Assembly (NCBI GenBank): GCA_937891895.1
Contig: CALATN010000013.1
Coordinates: 1-16,467 of the forward strand
Length of the DNA stretch: 16,467 nt
Origin: an uncultured Clostridia bacterium
GTDB taxonomy: Bacteria > Bacillota > Clostridia > Oscillospirales > Ruminococcaceae
Direction of reading: 5' to 3'
A program made the position numbers and the translations under genes. Under the pieces are notes generated by a model. The model saw nothing but the letters and a program-made list of their open reading frames with translations. It did no database searches and was not told the origin of the DNA. Positions 1-6,658 of this stretch are shown here, in pieces; positions within the stretch are counted from its first letter, which is position 1; each line of letters opens with the position of its first letter.

Positions 1-1495
1 ACTTAAATTCTTAAAAAAAGATGTTGCAGAGGGAAATGCAATCGCTTCAATCGTTGATAAAATTGCCATCTCACATCCTGAAATAGCTTTTAAATTTATC
101 CGTGACAACAAGCAGGAATTTATTACTCCCGGTGATGGTGAACTTTATTCGTCGGTATACGCTGTAATGGGTAAACAGTTTGCGTCATCAATGATTCCTG
201 TTGAATATGAACTGAACGGTATAAAGATTGACGGCTTTACTGTAAAGCCACTTTTGGGCAGACCAAACCGTACAATGCAGCATTTTTTCATCAACGGAAG
301 ATATGTGAAATCACTTGTTTGTACACGTTCACTTGAACACGCTTATCAGAACAGTATTATGGAAGGCAAGTTTCCGTCCTGTGTTCTACGATTGACAATA
401 CCGCCTTCAATACTTGATGTAAATGTGCATCCTGCAAAGATTGAAGTACGTTTTACTGATGAAAGAATTATTGCTGACAGTATTTTCTTTGCTGTAAAGA
501 ACGCTATTCTTCTTGACTCAAAGCCGGTTGAAATCAACATTAAAAAGCCTGTTGTTGATTATAGAAAGCCTGTGCAGGAAGAATTGCCTGAGTACACACA
601 GATGAAATTCCAGCCAGAACCAATTGTTCAGGAGATAAAGCCTGTGTATCAGGAACCTATCCAGGAATACCGCGTAATCCCTGAACAGCATATTCCAGTT
701 ACACCGCCACCGCAAATAGAATACAAACCTATATCCGTGAATACAGTTATTAACAAAACACCGGAAGAAGATATTGTTAATATTCCATATACTGTCACAA
801 CAGATACAGCTTCAGATGAAGTTCCTATTGAAAATCTTGAACCGGTTACAGATATGCAGTTCAAGTACATTTCTGAATCGTCATTTGAAAAGAAAAAGGA
901 CGTGCAGCCTGAACCGCAGAAAGAAATTTATTTCAAGGTAATAGGAGAAGTGTTCAAAAATTATATTATTGCCGAAGTTGAAGGTGATATTGTTTTTGTA
1001 GACAAGCATGCTGCTCACGAACGTATATTGTTCGAAAAACTCAAAAGCGGCAAGCAGAAGCTTGTTTGCCAGATGCTTCTCAATACACCTGAGGTAATTC
1101 TTGATTTTGAGGAATTCAATGCACTTATACAAAACAAGGATTTTGTTTCGGAAATGGGTTTTGAATTTGAAATTTCAGGTTCATCCAAAGTTATTGTCAA
1201 TGGTATACCAAGTATACTTGATCAGTGCGACCCATCTGACCTGATAATTGAGCTTGCAAGAAATTTAAGTGATAATAAGGCAAATCCAATGCCTGAAATA
1301 CTTGATGATATGTATCATACATTCGCTTGTAAAGCCGCAATAAAAGCAAATGACGTAAATACTCTGTCTGAATTGTCCGTTATAGTAAAGACAATTCTCA
1401 CGGATGAACGTATCAGATATTGTCCTCACGGCCGTCCCGTAATGTTCAAGCTTACCAAACGTGAGCTTGAAAAGCAGTTCAAACGAATAGTCTAA
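1..1495 (+). CDS. mutL: DNA mismatch repair protein MutL (5'-truncated by window edge)
   Basis: Mismatch repair ATPase/endonuclease that couples MutS recognition to strand incision. The frame is open from base 2, well before the first in-frame ATG at 167, so the start lies outside; 497 residues are visible. Upstream codons read as the end of the GHKL ATPase domain (LKFLKKD near base 2, PGDGELY near base 134). Next comes the MutL signature: QHFFINGRYV, then DVNVHPAKIEVRF near bases 416-454. A Pro/Glu/Gln-rich linker of about 120 residues (about 540-900) leads to the C-terminal dimerisation/nuclease domain. That domain has DKHAAHE followed by a second Glu (from base 1001), matching the DQHA(X)2E(X)4E endonuclease motif, plus ACKAA (1325) and CPHGRP (1421), the other metal-site motifs. 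This is therefore the methyl-independent, nicking type, not the E. coli type. MutS would be expected upstream. The miaA ribosome binding site begins just after its stop. Confidence 0.97.
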   Translation, partial: LKFLKKDVAEGNAIASIVDKIAISHPEIAFKFIRDNKQEFITPGDGELYSSVYAVMGKQFASSMIPVEYELNGIKIDGFTVKPLLGRPNRTMQHFFINGRYVKSLVCTRSLEHAYQNSIMEGKFPSCVLRLTIPPSILDVNVHPAKIEVRFTDERIIADSIFFAVKNAILLDSKPVEINIKKPVVDYRKPVQEELPEYTQMKFQPEPIVQEIKPVYQEPIQEYRVIPEQHIPVTPPPQIEYKPISVNTVINKTPEEDIVNIPYTVTTDTASDEVPIENLEPVTDMQFKYISESSFEKKKDVQPEPQKEIYFKVIGEVFKNYIIAEVEGDIVFVDKHAAHERILFEKLKSGKQKLVCQMLLNTPEVILDFEEFNALIQNKDFVSEMGFEFEISGSSKVIVNGIPSILDQCDPSDLIIELARNLSDNKANPMPEILDDMYHTFACKAAIKANDVNTLSELSVIVKTILTDERIRYCPHGRPVMFKLTKRELEKQFKRIV

Positions 1496-1511
1496 TGAAA
1501 GGAGAGTTGTT

Positions 1512-2459
1512 ATGTCAGAAAAAAAGAAACCGCTGCTTGTTATTGCAGGGCCTACTGCTTCAGGCAAAACAGCTCTCGGTATTGCTCTTGCTAAAGAGTA
1601 CGACGGTGAAGTTATTTCTGCTGACTCGATGCAGATATATAAAGGTCTTGACGTCGCTACAGCAAAACCCACTCTTGACGAAATGGATGGAATACCGCAT
1701 CATCTTATCAGTATTATTGATATGAACACAAAATTCAGCGTAGCTGATTATGTGTCACTTGCCAAAGAAAAAATAGATGAAGTAGCTTCAAAAGGTAAGC
1801 TACCTATACTTGTGGGAGGAACAGGTCTTTACATCAACTCTCTTGTTGATAATGTTAGTTTTGATAACGCAGAAACTGACGGAAGTATCAGACAAAGACT
1901 TACGGAAGAATTGGAAAAACAAGGTGTGGAAGTTCTGTATGAACGTCTTAAACAAATTGACCCGGAAACTGCAGAAATTGTACCTGTACAGAATACTGTA
2001 AGAATAATCCGTGCCCTTGAAATTTATGAACTGACGGGAACTAAATTCAGCGAATACAAAAAGATGAACAAAGGCAACGATTCACCATATAATCTTTGTA
2101 TGATAGGACTTAATTATCATGACCGCGAAAAGTTATATGACAGAATCAACCTCCGGGTAAGCATTATGGTTGAAAATGGTATGCTTGAAGAATGCAAAGC
2201 GGTTTATGACAACGAAAAACTCGGAACAGCTTACCAGGCAATAGGATATAAAGAACTTATTCCATACTTCCAGGGAAATGCGGATTTAGAAGGTTGCCTT
2301 GACAAAATACGCTTGAACTCACGAAGATATGCCAAAAGGCAGCTGACCTGGTTTAGACGTGATGACAGAATTAACTGGATATATATGGATGAATTTAATG
2401 ATTTTGATAAAATTATGGAAATATGCAAAAAAACAGTAGCCAAATCAAAAATTTTGTGA
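1512..2459 (+). CDS. miaA: tRNA dimethylallyltransferase MiaA
   Basis: Transfers the dimethylallyl group from DMAPP to N6 of A37 in tRNAs reading UNN codons. The 315 residues match the family's usual length. The P-loop GPTASGKT is at residues 13-20. DSMQIYKGLDVATAKPT (38-54) holds the conserved Asp/Ser and substrate-pocket residues. HHLI follows at 63-66, and GGTGLYI at 102-108. Near the C-terminus are TAYQAIGYKEL and the tRNA-binding RRYAKRQLTWFRRD. The start ATG at 1512 follows AAAGGAGAG at 1498-1506, and the gap to mutL is only 16 bases, so the two are probably cotranscribed. The miaA-hfq order is also found in Bacillus and many other bacteria. Its last codons overlap a candidate hfq promoter. 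Confidence 0.97.
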   Translation: MSEKKKPLLVIAGPTASGKTALGIALAKEYDGEVISADSMQIYKGLDVATAKPTLDEMDGIPHHLISIIDMNTKFSVADYVSLAKEKIDEVASKGKLPILVGGTGLYINSLVDNVSFDNAETDGSIRQRLTEELEKQGVEVLYERLKQIDPETAEIVPVQNTVRIIRALEIYELTGTKFSEYKKMNKGNDSPYNLCMIGLNYHDREKLYDRINLRVSIMVENGMLEECKAVYDNEKLGTAYQAIGYKELIPYFQGNADLEGCLDKIRLNSRRYAKRQLTWFRRDDRINWIYMDEFNDFDKIMEICKKTVAKSKIL

Positions 2460-2465
2460 TATAAT
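2437..2465 (+). promoter_or_regulatory. Candidate sigma-A promoter for hfq (extended -10)
   Basis: TATAAT at 2460-2465 is preceded by TG at 2457-2458, giving the extended -10 TGATATAAT. A weak -35, TAGCCA (4 of 6 matches to TTGACA), sits at 2437-2442 with a 17-base spacer. The miaA stop codon TGA (2457-2459) is part of the extended -10. Transcription would start near 2472, giving an hfq leader of roughly 57 bases. Seen directly as sequence; activity is inferred. Confidence 0.6.
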
Positions 2466-2528
2466 AAATATGAGCATTTGTTTGTGCTTATAAATATGCT
2501 ATTTATCCTGAAAGGAAGGGATGATTTA
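2464..2528 (+). promoter_or_regulatory. hfq leader with a repeated AT-rich 9-mer and ribosome binding site
   Basis: ATAAATATG occurs at 2464-2472 and again at 2490-2498. The first copy plus GCAT can also pair, with a 3-base bulge, with ATGC-TATTTAT at about 2496-2506. The strong purine-rich site AAAGGAAGGG (2511-2520) lies 8 bases before the ATG at 2529. It rules out the longer frame that would begin at 2478. Whether the repeats have a role in control is unknown. Confidence 0.4.
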
Positions 2529-2759
2529 ATGAATAAGAATATTAACCTTCAGGATGTTTTTCTTAATCAGATAAGAAAGGACAAGATGCCTGCAACCTTT
2601 ATCCTTACCAATGGCTTCCAGTTCAAGGGTATTGTTAAAGGTTTTGACAGTTATGTTGTAATTCTCGAAAGTGAAGGTAAACAGGAATTAGTATTTAAAC
2701 ATGCAATTTCAACTATTATTCCTGCTAAACCGATTTCAATTCTTGACTCAGAACAATAA
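2529..2759 (+). CDS. hfq: RNA chaperone Hfq
   Basis: Sm-like hexameric ring protein that binds small RNAs and mRNAs. With the ATG at 2529 it has 76 residues, the short Gram-positive size with almost no C-terminal tail. Sm1 covers about residues 8-46, starting with NLQDVFLNQIRKD. Gln8 and the second-motif FKHAIST (Phe56, Lys57, His58) correspond to the proximal uridine-binding residues Q8, Y55, K56 and H57 of E. coli Hfq. Rim residues Arg16 and Lys17 are kept. A longer reading frame from 2478 would add 17 residues with no family match and no ribosome binding site. It probably has its own promoter just upstream and leads the division-cluster transcript. Confidence 0.96.
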   Translation: MNKNINLQDVFLNQIRKDKMPATFILTNGFQFKGIVKGFDSYVVILESEGKQELVFKHAISTIIPAKPISILDSEQ

Positions 2760-2761
2760 TT

Positions 2762-4039
2762 ATGAATACTATTACAGTAAGAATACTTATGTTTTTTTTA
2801 TCAGTTTTCATTCTTGTAACAGTATTCAGCCAGCTTTTCCTTCAGACAAAGGAAGATTATGTTACCGAAACTGCTGTGATATATTCATCTGCTGAAAAAA
2901 TTACTTTTCAGGGAATATATATCCGAAATGAAACTGTAATAAATAAAAAAGTTAATGGGATACTGAGTTATCCTTGCGCTGATGGGAGTAAAATAGCTAA
3001 CGGTTCAACTGTTGCTTATGTTTACAATAATGAAAATGATATTTTTGTAAATCAGCGGATTGAAAAGCTTAAAGAGGAAGTTGAACTCCTTGAAAGTGCT
3101 CAGAATCCAGGAACAACTGAAGTTACTACTCCTGCTTTCATTTCAAAACTTATTGATCAGCAATATCAGAAAATCGCCGTTCTCATAGCGGAAAATGATT
3201 TACAGGCATTGACTGAAGAAAGAAAAAAGCTTCAGACTTTGATGGGTATATATCAGATTGTTATCAATGAGGAAAATGATTTCAATGATACGATTGATAA
3301 TATAAAAGCAGAAATCAAAGAACTCGAACGAAAGCAGAAACAGCCTTCTGATGTTATTACTGCTGATAATACTGGATATTTTGTAAGCTACACAGATGGC
3401 TATGAAACAAAACTTTCACCCGAAATGCTGAACACACTTACTGTCGATAAAATCAAAGACATTATAAGTAATTCAACAAATACTGTTTCTCAAAATTCAG
3501 TTGGCAAAATCGTAGATGGATATGAATGGAAAATGGTAGGCATTGTTGATACTGAACAAACGCTATTTCATACCGGTAGCGACGTGACTGTTAAATTTGC
3601 TTCAACCCCTGATACAGTTACCGCTGTTATTGAAGATATTGTTGAAACAGATAATCCCAAAGAAAGTATAATTATTTTAAACTGTGATGAACTCACCTTT
3701 GACCTTGTCCAACGAAGAGTAGAACGTGTTGAAATAATCCTTAATGACCATGAAGGAATTAAAGTTCCACGAAAAGCGATTCGTTTTAATAAGGATAATG
3801 ATAAAGGCATTTATGTCATTCTTGGACAGCGAATAATGTTCAAAAAAATTGATCCTGTTTACGAATGTGATGAATATATTCTTTCAAGAATTACTTCAGA
3901 TAGTGAATATGTCAGTATGTATGATGACATAATCTGTGAAGGTGAGATTTCTGATGACCTGTATATTGAAGAAACTACAATGTCAGAAACAGAATCTGTT
4001 GCAGAAGATAATGTACCAAAAGAGATAGCTGCAGAGTAG
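2762..4039 (+). CDS. HlyD/membrane-fusion-like envelope protein, function unknown
   Basis: 425 residues. One N-terminal transmembrane segment (about residues 7-27) puts the rest outside the cell. Next are a lipoyl/barrel-sandwich-like half (NGILSYPCADGSKIANGS, about 65-82), a charged alpha-helical hairpin (about 95-200, including KLKEEVELLES and IKAEIKELERKQ), the second barrel half (ITADNTGYFVSYTDGYE), then beta-rich segments resembling adaptor barrel and membrane-proximal domains. It ends in an acidic tail. This order is typical of HlyD/RND-type periplasmic adaptors. However, no ABC or RND transporter gene lies nearby, and a monoderm has no outer membrane channel. It starts 2 bases after the hfq stop with no clear ribosome binding site, which suggests translational coupling. 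Its position before yggS-sepF hints at an envelope or division role (inference). Family assignment is moderately secure; function is unknown. Confidence 0.72.
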   Translation: MNTITVRILMFFLSVFILVTVFSQLFLQTKEDYVTETAVIYSSAEKITFQGIYIRNETVINKKVNGILSYPCADGSKIANGSTVAYVYNNENDIFVNQRIEKLKEEVELLESAQNPGTTEVTTPAFISKLIDQQYQKIAVLIAENDLQALTEERKKLQTLMGIYQIVINEENDFNDTIDNIKAEIKELERKQKQPSDVITADNTGYFVSYTDGYETKLSPEMLNTLTVDKIKDIISNSTNTVSQNSVGKIVDGYEWKMVGIVDTEQTLFHTGSDVTVKFASTPDTVTAVIEDIVETDNPKESIIILNCDELTFDLVQRRVERVEIILNDHEGIKVPRKAIRFNKDNDKGIYVILGQRIMFKKIDPVYECDEYILSRITSDSEYVSMYDDIICEGEISDDLYIEETTMSETESVAEDNVPKEIAAE

Positions 4040-4046
4040 GAGAATT

Positions 4047-4727
4047 ATGGATTTTACAATTTCAGAAAATCTTAAGCGAATACAATATGATATCGAGGAA
4101 GCTAAAATCAGGTATAGAACCACAGATGATTCTATAAAAATTATGGCAGTAACAAAAACGGTTCCATATGATCGTGTTAATTGTGCCATAGATAAAGGAA
4201 TTAGGCTTCTTGGTGAAAATCGAGTTCAGGAATTTCTTTCCAAAAAAGATTTTTATGACAAACGTGCAGAGGTTAATTTTATCGGACATTTACAGAGCAA
4301 TAAAATCAAATACATTATAGATAGTGTATCAATGATACATTCTGTTGATAGTATGAAGCTTGCTGCTGAAATCAACAGACAAGCAGAACGAATACAGAAA
4401 TGTATGGACGTACTTATTGAAGTTAATATCGGAAGGGAAGAAAGTAAAAACGGTATTTTTCCTGAAATGCTTGATGAGCTTGTTTATGAGGCTGCACAAT
4501 TGAAAAATATACGTATAAGAGGACTTATGACAATTCCTCCGATATTCACTTCCGAAGAGGCATTTGAAAAAATGCAGAGACTCTTCAATGATTTACAGGC
4601 AAAACAGATTGAAAATACCCAAATTGATGTTTTATCAATGGGTATGTCATCTGATTATGCACTTGCCGTAAAATACGGCTCGAATATAGTAAGAATAGGT
4701 TCCGGATTATTCGGAGCAAGAAAATAA
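4047..4727 (+). CDS. yggS: YggS/PROSC-family PLP homeostasis protein
   Basis: Single-domain alanine-racemase-like barrel that binds pyridoxal phosphate without known catalysis and keeps vitamin B6 and amino-acid pools balanced. 226 residues is normal for the family. VTKTVP places the PLP lysine at residue 37. GENRVQE, HLQSNK and HSVDS follow in order. The C-terminal SMGMSSDYALAVKYGSNIVRIGSGLFG is the phosphate-binding signature. The start follows AGGAG at 4039-4043. The gene sits just before sepF, as its Bacillus orthologue ylmE does. The Bacillus ylmD-type gene normally upstream is missing; the HlyD-like gene occupies that place. Confidence 0.96.
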   Translation: MDFTISENLKRIQYDIEEAKIRYRTTDDSIKIMAVTKTVPYDRVNCAIDKGIRLLGENRVQEFLSKKDFYDKRAEVNFIGHLQSNKIKYIIDSVSMIHSVDSMKLAAEINRQAERIQKCMDVLIEVNIGREESKNGIFPEMLDELVYEAAQLKNIRIRGLMTIPPIFTSEEAFEKMQRLFNDLQAKQIENTQIDVLSMGMSSDYALAVKYGSNIVRIGSGLFGARK

Positions 4728-4746
4728 AAAAGAGAGGACGATAAAA

Positions 4747-5169
4747 ATGAGTTTAATTGGTAATTTGAAGGAAATGCTCGGTATGGAAACAGAGGAAGAT
4801 ACAGAGTTTGATACCATTGACAACAATAGTGATGCAGATACCAATGATGAGGTAGGAAAGCGCAATAAGGTTGTGAATATTCATGCAACTGCTCAGTTAC
4901 AGGTTATTCTTGTAAAACCTGAAGTTTTTCAGGATACAAAACAGATTGCGGACCATCTCAATTCCAAAAAGACTGTTGTTCTTAATCTTGAGTCTACAAC
5001 TCCTGATGTAACAAGAAGAATTATTGACTTCCTTGGTGGTGTTGCATATGCTAATGGCGGCAACATCAAGCCTGTTGCAAATAATACATTTATAATCACT
5101 CCATATAATGTAGGCTTCGTAGGTGAAGACCTTATGGGTGAACTTGAAAATAACGGTGTATTCCTTTAA
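4747..5169 (+). CDS. sepF: Cell division protein SepF
   Basis: Membrane-anchored FtsZ partner that bundles or arcs FtsZ filaments at the septum. 140 residues. The first 13 residues (MSLIGNLKEMLGM) can form the amphipathic membrane-binding helix. An acidic, Asp/Asn-rich linker (about 14-38) leads to the folded SepF domain (about 42-140). That domain contains KTVVLNLESTTPDVTRRIIDFLGG, followed by GGNIKPVANNTFIITP. The ribosome binding site AGAGAGGA is at 4731-4738. The next gene, ylmH, starts 2 bases after the stop. A ylmG/yggT gene, which separates sepF from ylmH in Bacillus, is absent. Confidence 0.95.
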   Translation: MSLIGNLKEMLGMETEEDTEFDTIDNNSDADTNDEVGKRNKVVNIHATAQLQVILVKPEVFQDTKQIADHLNSKKTVVLNLESTTPDVTRRIIDFLGGVAYANGGNIKPVANNTFIITPYNVGFVGEDLMGELENNGVFL

Positions 5170-5171
5170 TA

Positions 5172-5945
5172 ATGGGAAAACTAAACAATTACTACTCTAA
5201 ATTGCCTGAGGACGACAAAATACTTGTGTCACATATTCTTGATATGATAGAAATATGTGAAAAAAGTTATCAACCTAAATACAGTCACTTTCTTGACGAA
5301 CGTCAATCATTACTTGCTGAAAGTGTTATGCACGAGCAAAAGTTTGATAATTATAAACTTTTCGGAGGTTATGATGATGCGGCAAGAAAGATTTTGGCTA
5401 TTTTTCCTCCATATTATGATGATGAACAATATCCAATTTCTGCATTATTGATTAAGTACAGAGAAACGGACAAGCTTACGCACAGAGATTTTCTTGGTGT
5501 TTTTATGTCACGTCAGATAAAAAGGAATATGTTAGGTGACATTATCGTCGGTAAAGGCAGTACAATAGTTTTTGTGTATAACACTGTTAAGGATGTTTTT
5601 TTATCAGAAATCAGTAAAATTGGTTCAGTGGGCGTAAAAATTACTGAAACTGATGATTTGAATATTCAGCTTGAACAATCCTTTATTGATAAAACGGGTA
5701 CTGTTTCCTCTATGCGCCTCGATAGTATAGTAAGTGTAGCATCAGGGTTAAGCCGTGATAAATCGGCTTCACTGATTAAAAGTGGAAATGTAACTGTTAT
5801 GTACAATATTGTTGAATCACCATCACATCAGATGAATGAAGGTGATGTATTTTCAGTTCGCGGAAGTGGGAAATATATACTTTTTTCTGTAAATGGTAAA
5901 ACCAAAAAAGACAGAATACATATAACAATAAAAAAATATAATTGA
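5172..5945 (+). CDS. ylmH: YlmH-family S4-domain RNA-binding protein
   Basis: 257 residues, about the size of the Bacillus orthologue. An N-terminal YlmH-specific region (about 1-175; FGGYDDAARKILAIFPPYY is typical) precedes an S4 RNA-binding domain at about 180-257 (MRLDSIVSVASGLSRDKSA, then SGNVTV). Work on B. subtilis YlmH links it to rescue of stalled large ribosomal subunits (ribosome quality control); here that role is by family only. The start is 2 bases past the sepF stop with no good ribosome binding site, so translation is probably coupled to sepF. The divIVA site overlaps its stop codon region. Confidence 0.92.
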   Translation: MGKLNNYYSKLPEDDKILVSHILDMIEICEKSYQPKYSHFLDERQSLLAESVMHEQKFDNYKLFGGYDDAARKILAIFPPYYDDEQYPISALLIKYRETDKLTHRDFLGVFMSRQIKRNMLGDIIVGKGSTIVFVYNTVKDVFLSEISKIGSVGVKITETDDLNIQLEQSFIDKTGTVSSMRLDSIVSVASGLSRDKSASLIKSGNVTVMYNIVESPSHQMNEGDVFSVRGSGKYILFSVNGKTKKDRIHITIKKYN

Positions 5946-5952
5946 TGAGGTG
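5946..5952 (+). promoter_or_regulatory. Ribosome binding site that fixes the divIVA start
   Basis: TGAGGTG at 5946-5952 lies 6 bases before ATG 5959. An in-frame GTG at 5950 is embedded in this site and so is unlikely to be the start; it would add only three residues (MKI). Confidence 0.7.
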
Positions 5953-5958
5953 AAAATT

Positions 5959-6636
5959 ATGCTTACAGTTAAGGATATTAACAATAAGCGTTTTGAACAG
6001 GCAAGACCTGGTTACAAACCAGAAGAAGTTGATGATTTTCTCAGAGAAATAGCACATCAGATTACTCAGTATCAGAAGGATAAAGAGGAAACTGAAAAGA
6101 AAATGGCAGTGCTTGTTGAAAGTATCAGAGAATATAAAAAAGATGAAGATGCTCTCAAGGATGCACTTATCGGTGCACAGAAGCAGGGAAGAGCAGTTAT
6201 TGCAGAAGCTCAGGAACAGGCCGACAAGATTATTGCTGATGCAAAAGTAAAGGCAGACGAGATAATTGGTTCAACAAGAGTACAGCTTGAAAAGGAAAAA
6301 CGTTGTCTCGTTAAAATGCAACAAGAGGTTTCTGATTTTAAGGCAAATCTCCTTAATATGTATAAGCAACATCTTGAACAGATTACTGCAATCCCAGATT
6401 ATGATGATGAAGTTGAAGAACAGGAAACAGTGTCTGAAGAGGAAACACCTATTTCTGTAGCACAGGAAGAAGTTGCTGCACCTCAGCAGGAAGCACAGGA
6501 TATGGAAGCTACAAAGGTACTTGAAAATCCTGTAAAGACTGAAAGAACAAGTTTCCCATTTGACACTCCAATTTCTACATCAACACCAAGAAATGAAAAT
6601 AAGTTCGGAGATTTAAAATTCGGACAGAATAAATAA
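5959..6636 (+). CDS. divIVA: Cell division / polarity protein DivIVA
   Basis: Coiled-coil scaffold that gathers at curved membrane (septum and poles). With the ATG at 5959 it has 225 residues. The N-terminal lipid-binding domain reads MLTVKDINNKRFEQARPGY, then EEVDDFLREI (to about 31). Coiled coil follows at about 32-75 and 85-145, the latter rich in Ala/Lys/Glu (QEQADKIIADAKVKADEII). A long acidic, low-complexity linker (about 153-195) ends in FPFDTP and a terminal KFGDLKFGQNK. The residues at the tip equivalent to B. subtilis Phe17-Arg18 are Arg16-Pro17 here. It lies between ylmH and ileS, the same order as in Bacillus. Its relationship to gpsB-like paralogues was considered, but length and context favour DivIVA. 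Confidence 0.94.
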   Translation: MLTVKDINNKRFEQARPGYKPEEVDDFLREIAHQITQYQKDKEETEKKMAVLVESIREYKKDEDALKDALIGAQKQGRAVIAEAQEQADKIIADAKVKADEIIGSTRVQLEKEKRCLVKMQQEVSDFKANLLNMYKQHLEQITAIPDYDDEVEEQETVSEEETPISVAQEEVAAPQQEAQDMEATKVLENPVKTERTSFPFDTPISTSTPRNENKFGDLKFGQNK

Positions 6637-6658
6637 AATCCAAGGAGAGATAAAACCA

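Noticed and set aside
2478..2528. Upstream extension of hfq by 17 codons
   Set aside because: The extension is not Hfq-like, and the strong ribosome binding site at 2511-2520 lies inside it, serving ATG 2529.
4685..4712. Short hairpin around TTCCG-ATTATT-CGGA at the end of yggS as a terminator
   Set aside because: Only about six base pairs, inside the coding region, with A-rich and not T-rich sequence after it.
6560..6565. Perfect TTGACA in the 3' part of divIVA as a possible ileS promoter
   Set aside because: No -10-like hexamer is found at 16-18 bases downstream (the sequence there is ACACCA).
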